A DNA stretch of 64,000 bases from Clostridium_AD sp050717545 (GTDB taxonomy: Bacteria > Bacillota > Clostridia > Clostridiales > Clostridiaceae), in the NCBI RefSeq assembly GCF_050717545.1, contig NZ_JBOITN010000030.1, forward strand, positions 1-64,000. The letters run 5' to 3'. How positions within the stretch are numbered: the stretch's first letter is position 1; each line of letters begins with the position of its first letter. The translations under genes were made by a program, and so were the position numbers. Below are positions 8,533 through 16,157 of this stretch, one piece after another. The notes beneath the pieces were generated by a model that had not been told where the DNA came from, made no database searches, and worked only from the letters and a program-made list of their open reading frames with translations.

Positions 8533-9008
8533 AAAAAGTGAATAAAAGTAGTGTATCTCTCAATTAGACACCGTTTATACAGTGAAAATAGTGTATATCA
8601 ACATATATAAATGAACCAATGAGGGTATAGGATAGTTATAAAGAACAATAAAATGTCGTGAAAATTTCCATTTCACGATATTATTTATTTTTTGATTCCT
8701 TTACAATATGTGTATATGTCCCATTTATTCCCATATATTATTTGCATTATTAATAGTATACTTAAGTAAATATTTTGTTTCACAGTAGTTAGATAGTTTT
8801 ACTAATAGTATTGGGGGAGTTGTTGTAAACAAATGAAAAAACTAATTACAATTAATTTTAAATTATGCGGTTATTTGATATAAAATGTGTAGTTGATTTT
8901 GCAAAAAAATAGATACAAAATAATAGATTTGAATAACACATATTTTTTTTACGTAAACTGAGGATAAATTAAATTAGTATAAATATATATAAGGGAGCGA
9001 TTGAAAAA
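8533..9008. other. Intergenic stretch with terminator and direct repeats
   Basis: Beyond the terminator at 8653-8681, a short direct repeat (AGTAGTGTATCTC and ATAGTGTATATC, about 8570 and 8590) is visible. The last 100 bases are very A+T-rich and presumably hold the lipoprotein promoter; the ribosome site AGGGAG is at about 8993. Confidence 0.4.
8653..8690 (+). terminator. Intrinsic terminator after the small membrane protein gene
   Basis: ATGTCGTGAAA (8653-8663) pairs with TTTCACGATAT (8671-8681), with one G-T pair, followed by a T-rich tail. Confidence 0.7.
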
Positions 9009-10238
9009 ATGAGTAATATATTTAGAAAGCATAAATTTTTAGTTATCTTTACTTTATTCACTACTTTGGCTATAGGGTGTAGTCCTAAACAACCTGCTAG
9101 TGAAAAATCAACTAATAACAATAAAAGTTCTGATATTATATCAAGCAAAGAAAAAACTGAAAAAGATACAAGTCACAAAATTAATTCAGGGTTATTAATA
9201 GGGCTATCAAAAGAAAATGAAATAAATGATATAAAAAGAATACCAAATGATTACAGAACATTATGGATCTATGAAGATAATGAAAAGATCACTTGTAAAC
9301 AGAAAGAAAACGAGATAATTGCACCGTACAAAGATAGCTTTTACAAAATCGGTAATAACAAATTTATTATGTCAGACCCAATTAGTGATTCAGAAAATCA
9401 ACCAGATGATATTTATAATGAATTCTATACATATTATAATTTTTCAAATATAGTTTCGCATCCTGCTAGTAAATCTATGAGTGATTTATTTACACCTGAC
9501 ACTTTCAGGAAGAAATATCTTAATCAAGAGGAAGGGTATCTAGGCGGTTTTTATATATTGCAAACACAATGGCTTTACTATGTAGGAAATAACTATGCTT
9601 CTATTATGACTAGTAATTTTGATACAGGTGGTGGATCTTATAAAAAATCATATGATGATTTTAAAATATATGAAATAGGGAATTTATCAGATTTAGATGG
9701 GATTGATAAATCCAAAACACTTTTTAATTTGTTAGATAAAAGCGAGCAACTAAAAATCAAAGGATATTCCCAAAAATATAATAAAAATATTAGTTCAGAT
9801 GAGCTCCTCAGGGTAGATCAACTTATAGATAGTAATAATCTCCAGTTATTTAGAAAGGAGGGCAAATGGCAAGTCTCTATTCCACTGTTGAATATATACC
9901 ACCATAGTGGAAACGGCTCTAGCGGAAGAAGTGTAGAAAAATATATTAATACTGATATCAAACTACCAACTAAAATAACATCGTATGATAGTTTATGTAT
10001 TGAATGGGATGAGATAAAGCAAAAAATACCTCAAGCTAAAGATGCAGTATCATCACCTAATAATGATATGTTAGCAGTTTTAACTCCTACTAAATTACTG
10101 ATTTTTACGAGTCCTAAACTTGGAATTGATAAACCATCATTAAGCATTGATGTTGATGAAAATGAAAGCATAATCCTAAATCAATGGGCTACAGACGAAT
10201 ATGTTGATAAATGGACTAAACTTATAATAGAATATTAA
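9009..10238 (+). CDS. Predicted lipoprotein, unknown function
   Basis: 409 residues. The N-terminus has a short basic stretch, a hydrophobic core and the lipobox LAIGC with cysteine at residue 24, so the protein should be lipid-anchored on the outer face of the membrane. Residues 25-60 are a Ser/Lys/Asn-rich linker. The remaining 340 residues look like a soluble globular domain; I recognise no catalytic motif. It stands alone with its own terminator. The G-S-rich GNGSSGRSVEK region near residue 305 is probably a loop. Confidence 0.75.
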   Translation: MSNIFRKHKFLVIFTLFTTLAIGCSPKQPASEKSTNNNKSSDIISSKEKTEKDTSHKINSGLLIGLSKENEINDIKRIPNDYRTLWIYEDNEKITCKQKENEIIAPYKDSFYKIGNNKFIMSDPISDSENQPDDIYNEFYTYYNFSNIVSHPASKSMSDLFTPDTFRKKYLNQEEGYLGGFYILQTQWLYYVGNNYASIMTSNFDTGGGSYKKSYDDFKIYEIGNLSDLDGIDKSKTLFNLLDKSEQLKIKGYSQKYNKNISSDELLRVDQLIDSNNLQLFRKEGKWQVSIPLLNIYHHSGNGSSGRSVEKYINTDIKLPTKITSYDSLCIEWDEIKQKIPQAKDAVSSPNNDMLAVLTPTKLLIFTSPKLGIDKPSLSIDVDENESIILNQWATDEYVDKWTKLIIEY

Positions 10239-10303
10239 AAAATATTAATTTTCAATTCTTGTATCAGCAAGAAAGAATAATCGAAAATTAAAGACTACTA
10301 TTT

Positions 10304-10332
10304 GCAGAAGGAGAAAAACCTTCTGCTTTAGT
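10304..10332 (+). terminator. Terminator after lipoprotein gene
   Basis: GCAGAAGG (10304-10311) and CCTTCTGC (10319-10326) form a perfect 8-bp stem with a 7-base loop, followed by TTTAG. Confidence 0.6.
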
Positions 10333-10518
10333 GTATTATTAGCTGTTACCATATTATATTAAAACGTTCGTTTAAAGTCCATATTGTAAATGACCGTTTT
10401 ATATGTATATTCCCCACCATATAATGCCACTTTGAAGGCTATTAGTTCACGTTCGTCTGCGGTATACTCTAAACGAACTACTTAACACCTGTTTATTTTT
10501 GGTATAATCTATAATCAT

Positions 10519-10555
10519 AAAAAAATAACAAGCACCACCAATCATTGAGGTACTT
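10519..10555 (-). terminator. Terminator of the AbiE operon (minus strand)
   Basis: Read on the minus strand, AAGTACC and GGTGCTT pair (one G-T) and are followed by GTTATTTTTTT. It lies 80 bases beyond the toxin stop codon. Confidence 0.6.
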
Positions 10556-10635
10556 GCATTTGTTATGGTGCGTCGGACAGGAGTTAATTTTAAACTATAA
10601 GGGCATAATCCCACTTCCCATTTAAATCAGAACAG

Positions 10636-11577
10636 CTATTTTATTTTCTCAATATTATTTTTAAACTTACCCCACTGCTTCCTATCATGGTCCCAAAACT
10701 CGATAAATTCTTCTTCCTGAACAATTACATCATAAATAGGTTTAAGAAATATTATAATTTCTCTCATAACTTCATCAAACTCAATATTGTCAGAGTTTAT
10801 CTTTCTTAAAAAAGCTTTCCACATTTTAATTCTATTCTCATCTTTCATAAAGTCTTCTGTGAAAATAATATTTTCTCTTTCAATCGCCGTGTGCCTCGTT
10901 TTCAATGTTTCACCTACAGCCTCCTGCAACTTCCTTCCATCAAAACTATTATTATTTAAAAGAGTAAATATATCATAGAAATCTTTCATTCTACTATTAA
11001 TTACTGATAATGAAATCATAGCTTGAAACTTTTCTGAAATAATGGATTCTAAAGAATATACTTTTATTACTGGTGCTTTCATATCAAGTAAGATTGGACA
11101 TTCCATCATTTGTGGCTTTGGAACAACAACATCACCAAACCCGATATCTAGTTGTAGCACCTTTTTCGCATTACCTAAAAAACAATTAGTTTTTACTCTT
11201 ATACCGTGATAGTCTACATCTTTTTTTATCTCTTCAGCTACAATTTCATCTCCACTAAAAACTAGTCCATCAAATTCACACTGAACGTTACATATTTCTA
11301 AAAATACTTTTCTTATATTTTCTATATTATTTGATGTTTGTTCTGCTAAAAAGTCTATATCCTTAGTAGGTCTTCCCTTATACCCTGTTAACATGAATAT
11401 TAATAGTCCACCCTTTAATATAAATCGCTCACAATACCTTGAAATAGACAATCTATATAATATTCTTTCTTGCATATATAATAATAATACCGAATCAAAA
11501 CTTCTTTGTTCTTTTTTTGCTATAATCGAAAGTCTTGCTCTTACCGATGCAGTAATGTCTTTTATTGACTTACTCAT
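10636..11577 (-). CDS. AbiEii/AbiGii-type nucleotidyltransferase toxin
   Basis: The 313-residue protein has the minimal nucleotidyltransferase signature of AbiEii toxins: KGG at 55-57 followed by RPTKDIDF at 69-76, where the aspartates bind metal. AbiEii toxins modify RNA by nucleotide transfer and cause abortive infection when the antitoxin fails. The ATG overlaps the stop of the upstream antitoxin gene by 4 bases, so the two are translationally coupled. Length is normal for the family. It forms one end of a minus-strand run of defence genes reaching 23.6 kb. Confidence 0.9.
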   Translation of the reverse strand: MSKSIKDITASVRARLSIIAKKEQRSFDSVLLLYMQERILYRLSISRYCERFILKGGLLIFMLTGYKGRPTKDIDFLAEQTSNNIENIRKVFLEICNVQCEFDGLVFSGDEIVAEEIKKDVDYHGIRVKTNCFLGNAKKVLQLDIGFGDVVVPKPQMMECPILLDMKAPVIKVYSLESIISEKFQAMISLSVINSRMKDFYDIFTLLNNNSFDGRKLQEAVGETLKTRHTAIERENIIFTEDFMKDENRIKMWKAFLRKINSDNIEFDEVMREIIIFLKPIYDVIVQEEEFIEFWDHDRKQWGKFKNNIEKIK

Positions 11578-12179
11578 ACAAGCACCTCCAAATATTGTTT
11601 TAGTATTTTTTTTACTCTACAAACTTCAGCATATTTCATTAGTTTATTAAAGTTTCTATCTTTCCTTTTTATATACTCATTAATTGCTTCTTTCACAATA
11701 TCAATTCCAATTTTATTTCTATATCTTATGCAATCACATATTGTCTTTTCGATATCATATATCTTAATTAAATGTCCATCTACTTCTATATTAGTTATAC
11801 CTATATTTAGCTGTTTTTGTGAAAAATATAGAATTTTAATTGGTGGATACTCAGGTATTATAACTTTACTGCTTCTTTCTATAGCGATCTCATACTGCCA
11901 AGGGTTAATAGTTGTTAAATCATGATAAGCTAATGCAGAAGTAAGGCACAATATCCCTTTAGGGACAATTTTGAATACATCAACTAATTCAAAATTGTAC
12001 TGAAAATCATAATCTACCCACTTGTATAATCCTGTTTTTATTTTTAAAATAAAACCTGATTTTTCAAGGGTACTAACATAATATCTATTTATACCCTTAT
12101 TGGATATTTCTTTTGTTGTAGCATAGCCTTTATTCTTATAAAATAATTCTTTAATTTCTTGTTTTATTATTTCATTCAT
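11574..12179 (-). CDS. AbiEi-type antitoxin (type IV toxin-antitoxin)
   Basis: 201 residues. The N-terminal 60 residues form a winged helix (YATTKEISNKGINRYYVSTLEKSGF) that in AbiEi proteins autorepresses the operon. The middle part (GILCLTSALAYHDLTT, then KIYDIEKTICDCIRYRNKIG) matches the conserved AbiEi antitoxin core. AAAGAGGTGAG lies just before the ATG. Together with the next gene it makes a complete type IV system in which the antitoxin counteracts the toxin without direct binding. Confidence 0.88.
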   Translation of the reverse strand: MNEIIKQEIKELFYKNKGYATTKEISNKGINRYYVSTLEKSGFILKIKTGLYKWVDYDFQYNFELVDVFKIVPKGILCLTSALAYHDLTTINPWQYEIAIERSSKVIIPEYPPIKILYFSQKQLNIGITNIEVDGHLIKIYDIEKTICDCIRYRNKIGIDIVKEAINEYIKRKDRNFNKLMKYAEVCRVKKILKQYLEVLV

Positions 12180-12420
12180 ACTCTCACCTCTTTAACAAAT
12201 ATTCTTCACTTATTTTAATCTGCAGTATATGTGTTAATTTAATTATATATTATTTATAATTTTTTTTCAACATAACTTTAACAGAACTACTTCATTTATT
12301 TTTTTATGAGGTTGTTTTGTTAAAAAAATATTGTCAAAATTTATAGGATTTGCACTAGTTCTTATTGTAATAGGACGAAAGTTATTAATATAACCACCTG
12401 TCTCAACAGTCAGCGTTTTA

Positions 12421-12464
12421 TATATACACTAAGTTATTATCTTCCTTTTAACTTAGTGTATATA
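12421..12464. repeat. 15-bp perfect inverted repeat
   Basis: TATATACACTAAGTT (12421-12435) and AACTTAGTGTATATA (12450-12464) are exact reverse complements around a 14-base T-rich loop. It could be a terminator-like hairpin or an element end. Confidence 0.6.
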
Positions 12465-12648
12465 TAGCAAATTTCAGTTTGTATTACAATTTCAATTAAA
12501 CTGTTGATATTACCAGGTTTTATTGAATTAAAGTATAATTTACGTTCCATATAGTCAATACACTTTAGAAACGTTCCAAAGATCTAATTCTAACTTATTG
12601 ATACTATTCAAACTGTTGATACATGGTAATGACAATACTGTTCCATTA

Positions 12649-12677
12649 AGTATACATTATGATACATAATGTATACT
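12649..12677. repeat. 13-bp perfect inverted repeat
   Basis: AGTATACATTATG (12649-12661) and CATAATGTATACT (12665-12677) pair exactly around ATA. The core TATACATAATGTA also occurs near 4209-4220 in the box cluster upstream of the RHH gene. Confidence 0.6.
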
Positions 12678-12978
12678 ACATTTTATTAGCTGTTAATCCT
12701 TTGAGTCTGTCCACTATAAGAGTACATAATATCAGCTTCCTGTCTATTCAATAATGCCGTTAAAATTTAACACATGAATTAATATATTATGTTCATTGAC
12801 CCCTGAAGATTATTATAATAAAGCTAATCGAAATGCTAAAGTAGTATAAAGTGAAATATTATTTTATTCTACGAAAACAAGAGATAATACGAGTTTAGAG
12901 TGTCTAGTTTATTGGGTAAGGGTCAATATAGCCATAGTTCGTTATTCATTTCTATTATACTTTCATAGCTGTTCGTTT

Positions 12979-13752
12979 CTATCTCCTATAAAATTTGCTC
13001 ATAAAATCTTTAAGTATATCTTTTTCTTCACCTTTTTCTACATGTTCAATATTATTTTCTAATTCATCCAGGAACCTTTTTTTATCTTTTTGGTCGGTTA
13101 ACATTATAGTTAATAATGAATTAATTCTATTGTGATCAAACTTACTTTTTATTTCTTCTATTGTCAGGCCTTTTGATTCCTCTAGTTCATCTCTATCTCT
13201 TGAAAAATCATAGTTAATTTTAAACATACGTATGCAAGTTCCTAATAAAGAGACAGAATAAAAGATTGAAAAACTAAATAAATATGTAGCTATTAATACT
13301 AATGCGAATAAACCTTTTATATTAATAGCATAAGGAAAGTATGAACAAATATATAATAATAGAAATATAATTATTGTAATACCTATTATAAATCCTATAA
13401 AATAAAAACTAAATAATATTCCTATTAAATTAATCATTTTATCTTCCTTTTCAATCTTTTGAACTAATTTACTTCCCAAAGTCCCTGAGATTATAGCTAA
13501 CCCTCCTATTGAAAAACCTAATAGCGTAACAAGCATCACCGCTATATTTGAAGTTAACACCCTAATAAGATTATTAAACTCAGAAACTGGAATAATATTA
13601 TATAAATTTTTAATTAAAAATGAACTACCCAAGCTTACTACTAAGGAAATCCACACTTCATAATCTTTAATAGATATTACTTCTTTAATTTTCTTTGATT
13701 GTTTTAACAAAAAAAGAAAAGAGCTTTTATTTTCTATATCCATATTTTCCAT
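12979..13752 (-). CDS. Four-helix membrane protein, last gene of unknown defence-like operon
   Basis: 257 residues with four strong hydrophobic helices at about 33-50, 65-92, 107-133 and 144-170, then a charged cytoplasmic tail of about 85 residues. No enzymatic motif is visible. The start lies 2 bases after the stop of the preceding gene, with AAAGAGGG before the ATG, so the two are translationally coupled. In many anti-phage systems a small multi-helix protein is the membrane-damaging effector; that role here is inference from layout only. Confidence 0.65.
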   Translation of the reverse strand: MENMDIENKSSFLFLLKQSKKIKEVISIKDYEVWISLVVSLGSSFLIKNLYNIIPVSEFNNLIRVLTSNIAVMLVTLLGFSIGGLAIISGTLGSKLVQKIEKEDKMINLIGILFSFYFIGFIIGITIIIFLLLYICSYFPYAINIKGLFALVLIATYLFSFSIFYSVSLLGTCIRMFKINYDFSRDRDELEESKGLTIEEIKSKFDHNRINSLLTIMLTDQKDKKRFLDELENNIEHVEKGEEKDILKDFMSKFYRR

Positions 13753-13754
13753 AG

Positions 13755-14675
13755 TTATTCCCTCTTTAAAGCTAAAACTATAGCAGATCGTATTTGCGTT
13801 ATAAATATTACTGCACGTTCTTTGAAAATTTTAGTATCGTCTTTTTCTTCATCTTTTATAACTCTTTCAAGTAGTGCTCCCTCATTTGACTTAAACACAT
13901 ATTTTTCGTTTTTATGATTTATACCTTCTGTAACAAAATCTCCATACCCAATTGAGCATTGAAGAAACGTACTTTGTATAAAGTCAGCTTCTGTGTCTAT
14001 TCCGTAATCATTTTTTGATGAAGCATAGTAGGATACTTGCTTCTTCGTTACACCAGCTTGTCCTAATTTTTCTACATCTCTTCTTTCTAATGCCTCTAAA
14101 TCGTTTCCGTTAGAATTTGGAGGAATTATATTAGCTGATATCTTATTTATTCTTTTAAATTTTTTCAATTCATCTTCTATTGAATATATATTTTTTTGAA
14201 GATATACTTCAAATTCCATTTCAGGTAGATATTCCTCAGCTAAACCTTTAATTGCTCTATTAAATTGGTTATATCCAAAATTACCCCTTGTACAAAAAGC
14301 TATTATTTCTTTTCTAATATCAAAGAAGAATAAAATGCTTGATGAATTTTCATGTGTTGTTTTTATAGATTTCTTACTTTCCTCATCATATGCTTCACCA
14401 TGAATATTATATCTCCTAATTAATTTTCCCATTATATATTTCTCTTCATAATTTTTTTCTAATTCAGAAAAAATATATCTATCATCAATATACATTACTT
14501 TTTCATATGTATTATCATCTTGCTTAACGTTATTGTAAGCACGATAATTATATGTTGTATTATCATCTATTTTTTTAAACAGTTCATCTAATATTTTATC
14601 AAATGTTGTTTTTCCCCTTCTAACATCTGGTACTTTTGAATTGACATTAAACTTTGCAAAATACATAATTGCCAT
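13755..14675 (-). CDS. Unknown 306-aa protein, DUF4747-like pattern, defence-like operon
   Basis: A soluble 306-residue protein without signal peptide or membrane helix. The middle section (SILFFFDIRKEIIAFCTRGN, residues about 115-134, then a helix-rich part and NIIPPNSNGND) recalls the DUF4747 architecture from memory, but I cannot confirm it. No nuclease or nucleotide-binding motif is obvious. AGGGGG stands about 8-9 bases before the ATG. It is the second of three genes, 21 bases after the HEPN-like gene and 2 bases before the membrane protein gene, so the three probably act together. Confidence 0.6.
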   Translation of the reverse strand: MAIMYFAKFNVNSKVPDVRRGKTTFDKILDELFKKIDDNTTYNYRAYNNVKQDDNTYEKVMYIDDRYIFSELEKNYEEKYIMGKLIRRYNIHGEAYDEESKKSIKTTHENSSSILFFFDIRKEIIAFCTRGNFGYNQFNRAIKGLAEEYLPEMEFEVYLQKNIYSIEDELKKFKRINKISANIIPPNSNGNDLEALERRDVEKLGQAGVTKKQVSYYASSKNDYGIDTEADFIQSTFLQCSIGYGDFVTEGINHKNEKYVFKSNEGALLERVIKDEEKDDTKIFKERAVIFITQIRSAIVLALKRE

Positions 14676-14696
14676 AGTCGGTACCCCCTATACATT

Positions 14697-15401
14697 TTAA
14701 AAAATCGATTTAATAATTTTATCTGTTCCATCAATTAAGTCTTCAACATTTTCTTTTGTAGGCTCTTGTTTTTTATTATGATCGCATAGATTACGTAAAT
14801 CTCCCATACGTTGAATAAATCTCCACAGTTCAGTTTGGATAATTCCAGCATTTTTTAAACCATCATTATAATCACTGATGGTTGGTTCTTTTTTAGAAAG
14901 TTTTAAATTATGGTTATTACAAACTGTTTCAAAATGCTTTTCTATTATAACTCCACAAATAGCTCCAGCTGCTCTTAAAAATCCTTGTTTTAACAAGTAT
15001 TTTGCACTTTCGATTTCTGAATCAAATATATCTGCTTGAACAATACTTTTTATATCAAATAGTACACTATCAATACGTTCATTAGCAGATGTTAAAATAT
15101 TTAATTGTTGTAAAACTTTTAACGAAATAAATGCTCCTGGAAAACTTCCCTTTGATAAGTAATCATTTATATCTTTTTCAGGATAAGATTGATGTTTGCT
15201 TTTTTCATCTCTGTATAACACTTTAAAATCATCTAATCTATTTGGTGTAAGTTGTCTTATGGTCTCTAATGATTTAGTATACCATTGTTGATAAGTCAAA
15301 TTAAGTTGTTCACTTCCCGCTTCTGCAAAACTATGAAGTTCTTTACCAGCTATAATTAAGGTTTCAATTTCTTTTCTTATTCGTTCATATTTGCTATTCA
15401 C
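14697..15401 (-). CDS. HEPN-like domain protein with Rx4H motif, first gene of unknown operon
   Basis: I place the start at GTG 15401 (234 residues) because GGGGGG lies 8 bases upstream; a TTG at 15416 is also in frame. The C-terminal 95 residues are helical and contain RNLCDH, an R-x4-H motif (R203, H208), typical of the active site of HEPN ribonucleases. The segment before it (GFLRAAGAICGVIIEKHFE) resembles DUF4145/HEPN-type helical domains. The N-terminal 120 residues are helical and unknown. As first gene of a tight three-gene operon it could be an RNA-cutting effector or a structural HEPN; sequence alone does not decide. Confidence 0.6.
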   Translation of the reverse strand: MNSKYERIRKEIETLIIAGKELHSFAEAGSEQLNLTYQQWYTKSLETIRQLTPNRLDDFKVLYRDEKSKHQSYPEKDINDYLSKGSFPGAFISLKVLQQLNILTSANERIDSVLFDIKSIVQADIFDSEIESAKYLLKQGFLRAAGAICGVIIEKHFETVCNNHNLKLSKKEPTISDYNDGLKNAGIIQTELWRFIQRMGDLRNLCDHNKKQEPTKENVEDLIDGTDKIIKSIF

Positions 15402-15416
15402 TGCATTTCCCCCCAA

Positions 15417-16157
15417 GTATTCTTCTAATATTAATAACCTCCTTAATTATATCATATATCGCAATTTCATCCATTATTTCTTACAAAGTTACCATACTTG
15501 CGTTTACTTCAAATCACTTTCGAATTACATAAATTGTTTAAAAAAAGATTAATTGGAGTTCTTTTTTCTTTATTCCACCTATTTTCTTATTTAACTGGAG
15601 AATCAAATACATTCCGATACTGACCTTCATGAGGTTTATCCTACAAAATAAATTTGTTAACGAAACATTCCATATTGAGAATGATTACATATTTCAACTA
15701 AATTCTTTTAAATATGAAATTATCCCACAGTATATAATAGATGAATGTAACAAGGATATTAACTTAATAGATATTGTTGAGGCCGATATTGATTTATTAG
15801 ATATTGTTGCACCGTCTATATGTAGATAGTAACTTAACCAACACAAGTTCTAGTTCATTAAATTTATAGATCTCATCAGTTTTATTATTAAATTTCTTAT
15901 ATTGCTTTTAAAAAATCCTATAATAATAGTAACAATAGGAACTTTTTATTCTCTTCAATTTCCAATATAATGATTATGATTTGCGGTTGCCAGCAGCTAT
16001 GTTCTTCATACCCCTAATACATAATTGGTGACATATATGATTAATCCTCAAATGAAACGCTTAAAAAGCTAGATCGTGGAACTATATCCATGATGTGGCT
16101 TTTTAAGCGTATGTCGGCTTTACCCGATATATATCCATAACATTACTAGAAATTTTT
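15417..16157. other. Gene-free stretch between operons
   Basis: Contains an AAGGAGG-like site on the minus strand (about 15440) in the leader of the HEPN-like gene, with no start codon near it. A long hairpin lies at 16057-16110. A 66-codon plus-strand frame at 15629-15829 has no ribosome site and is not accepted as a gene. Confidence 0.5.
16057..16110. repeat. Long two-part hairpin downstream of the type III system
   Basis: ACGCTTAAAAAGC (16057-16069) pairs exactly with GCTTTTTAAGCGT (16098-16110). Inside, ATCGTGGA pairs with TCCATGAT (one G-T) around ACTATA. It lies 47 bases after the Res stop codon. There is no T-run outside it, so it is not a standard terminator. It could be a structured RNA end or an element relic. 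Confidence 0.5.

Larger units (their letters stand above)
10239..10635. other. Intergenic stretch between lipoprotein and AbiE operon
   Basis: Contains two terminators (10304-10326 plus, 10519-10555 minus). It also has a loose inverted pair (CGTTCGTTTAAAG near 10366 and CTCTAAACGAACT near 10469), possibly a relic of an element end. No gene seen. Confidence 0.4.
12180..12978. other. 800-base gene-free stretch with two perfect inverted repeats
   Basis: No open frame with a ribosome site is visible. Two perfect inverted repeats stand out (12421-12464 and 12649-12677), described separately. The stretch separates the AbiE pair from the unknown three-gene operon and may mark a junction between independently acquired modules. 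Confidence 0.5.

Noticed and set aside
12979..14675. Kiwa system (KwaA membrane protein and KwaB)
   Set aside because: Membrane protein plus partner layout is similar, but the 306-aa protein does not resemble KwaB as I know it, and a HEPN-like gene is added.
15629..15829. 66-codon plus-strand frame
   Set aside because: No ribosome site, no recognisable features and located in A+T-rich gap sequence; probably chance.
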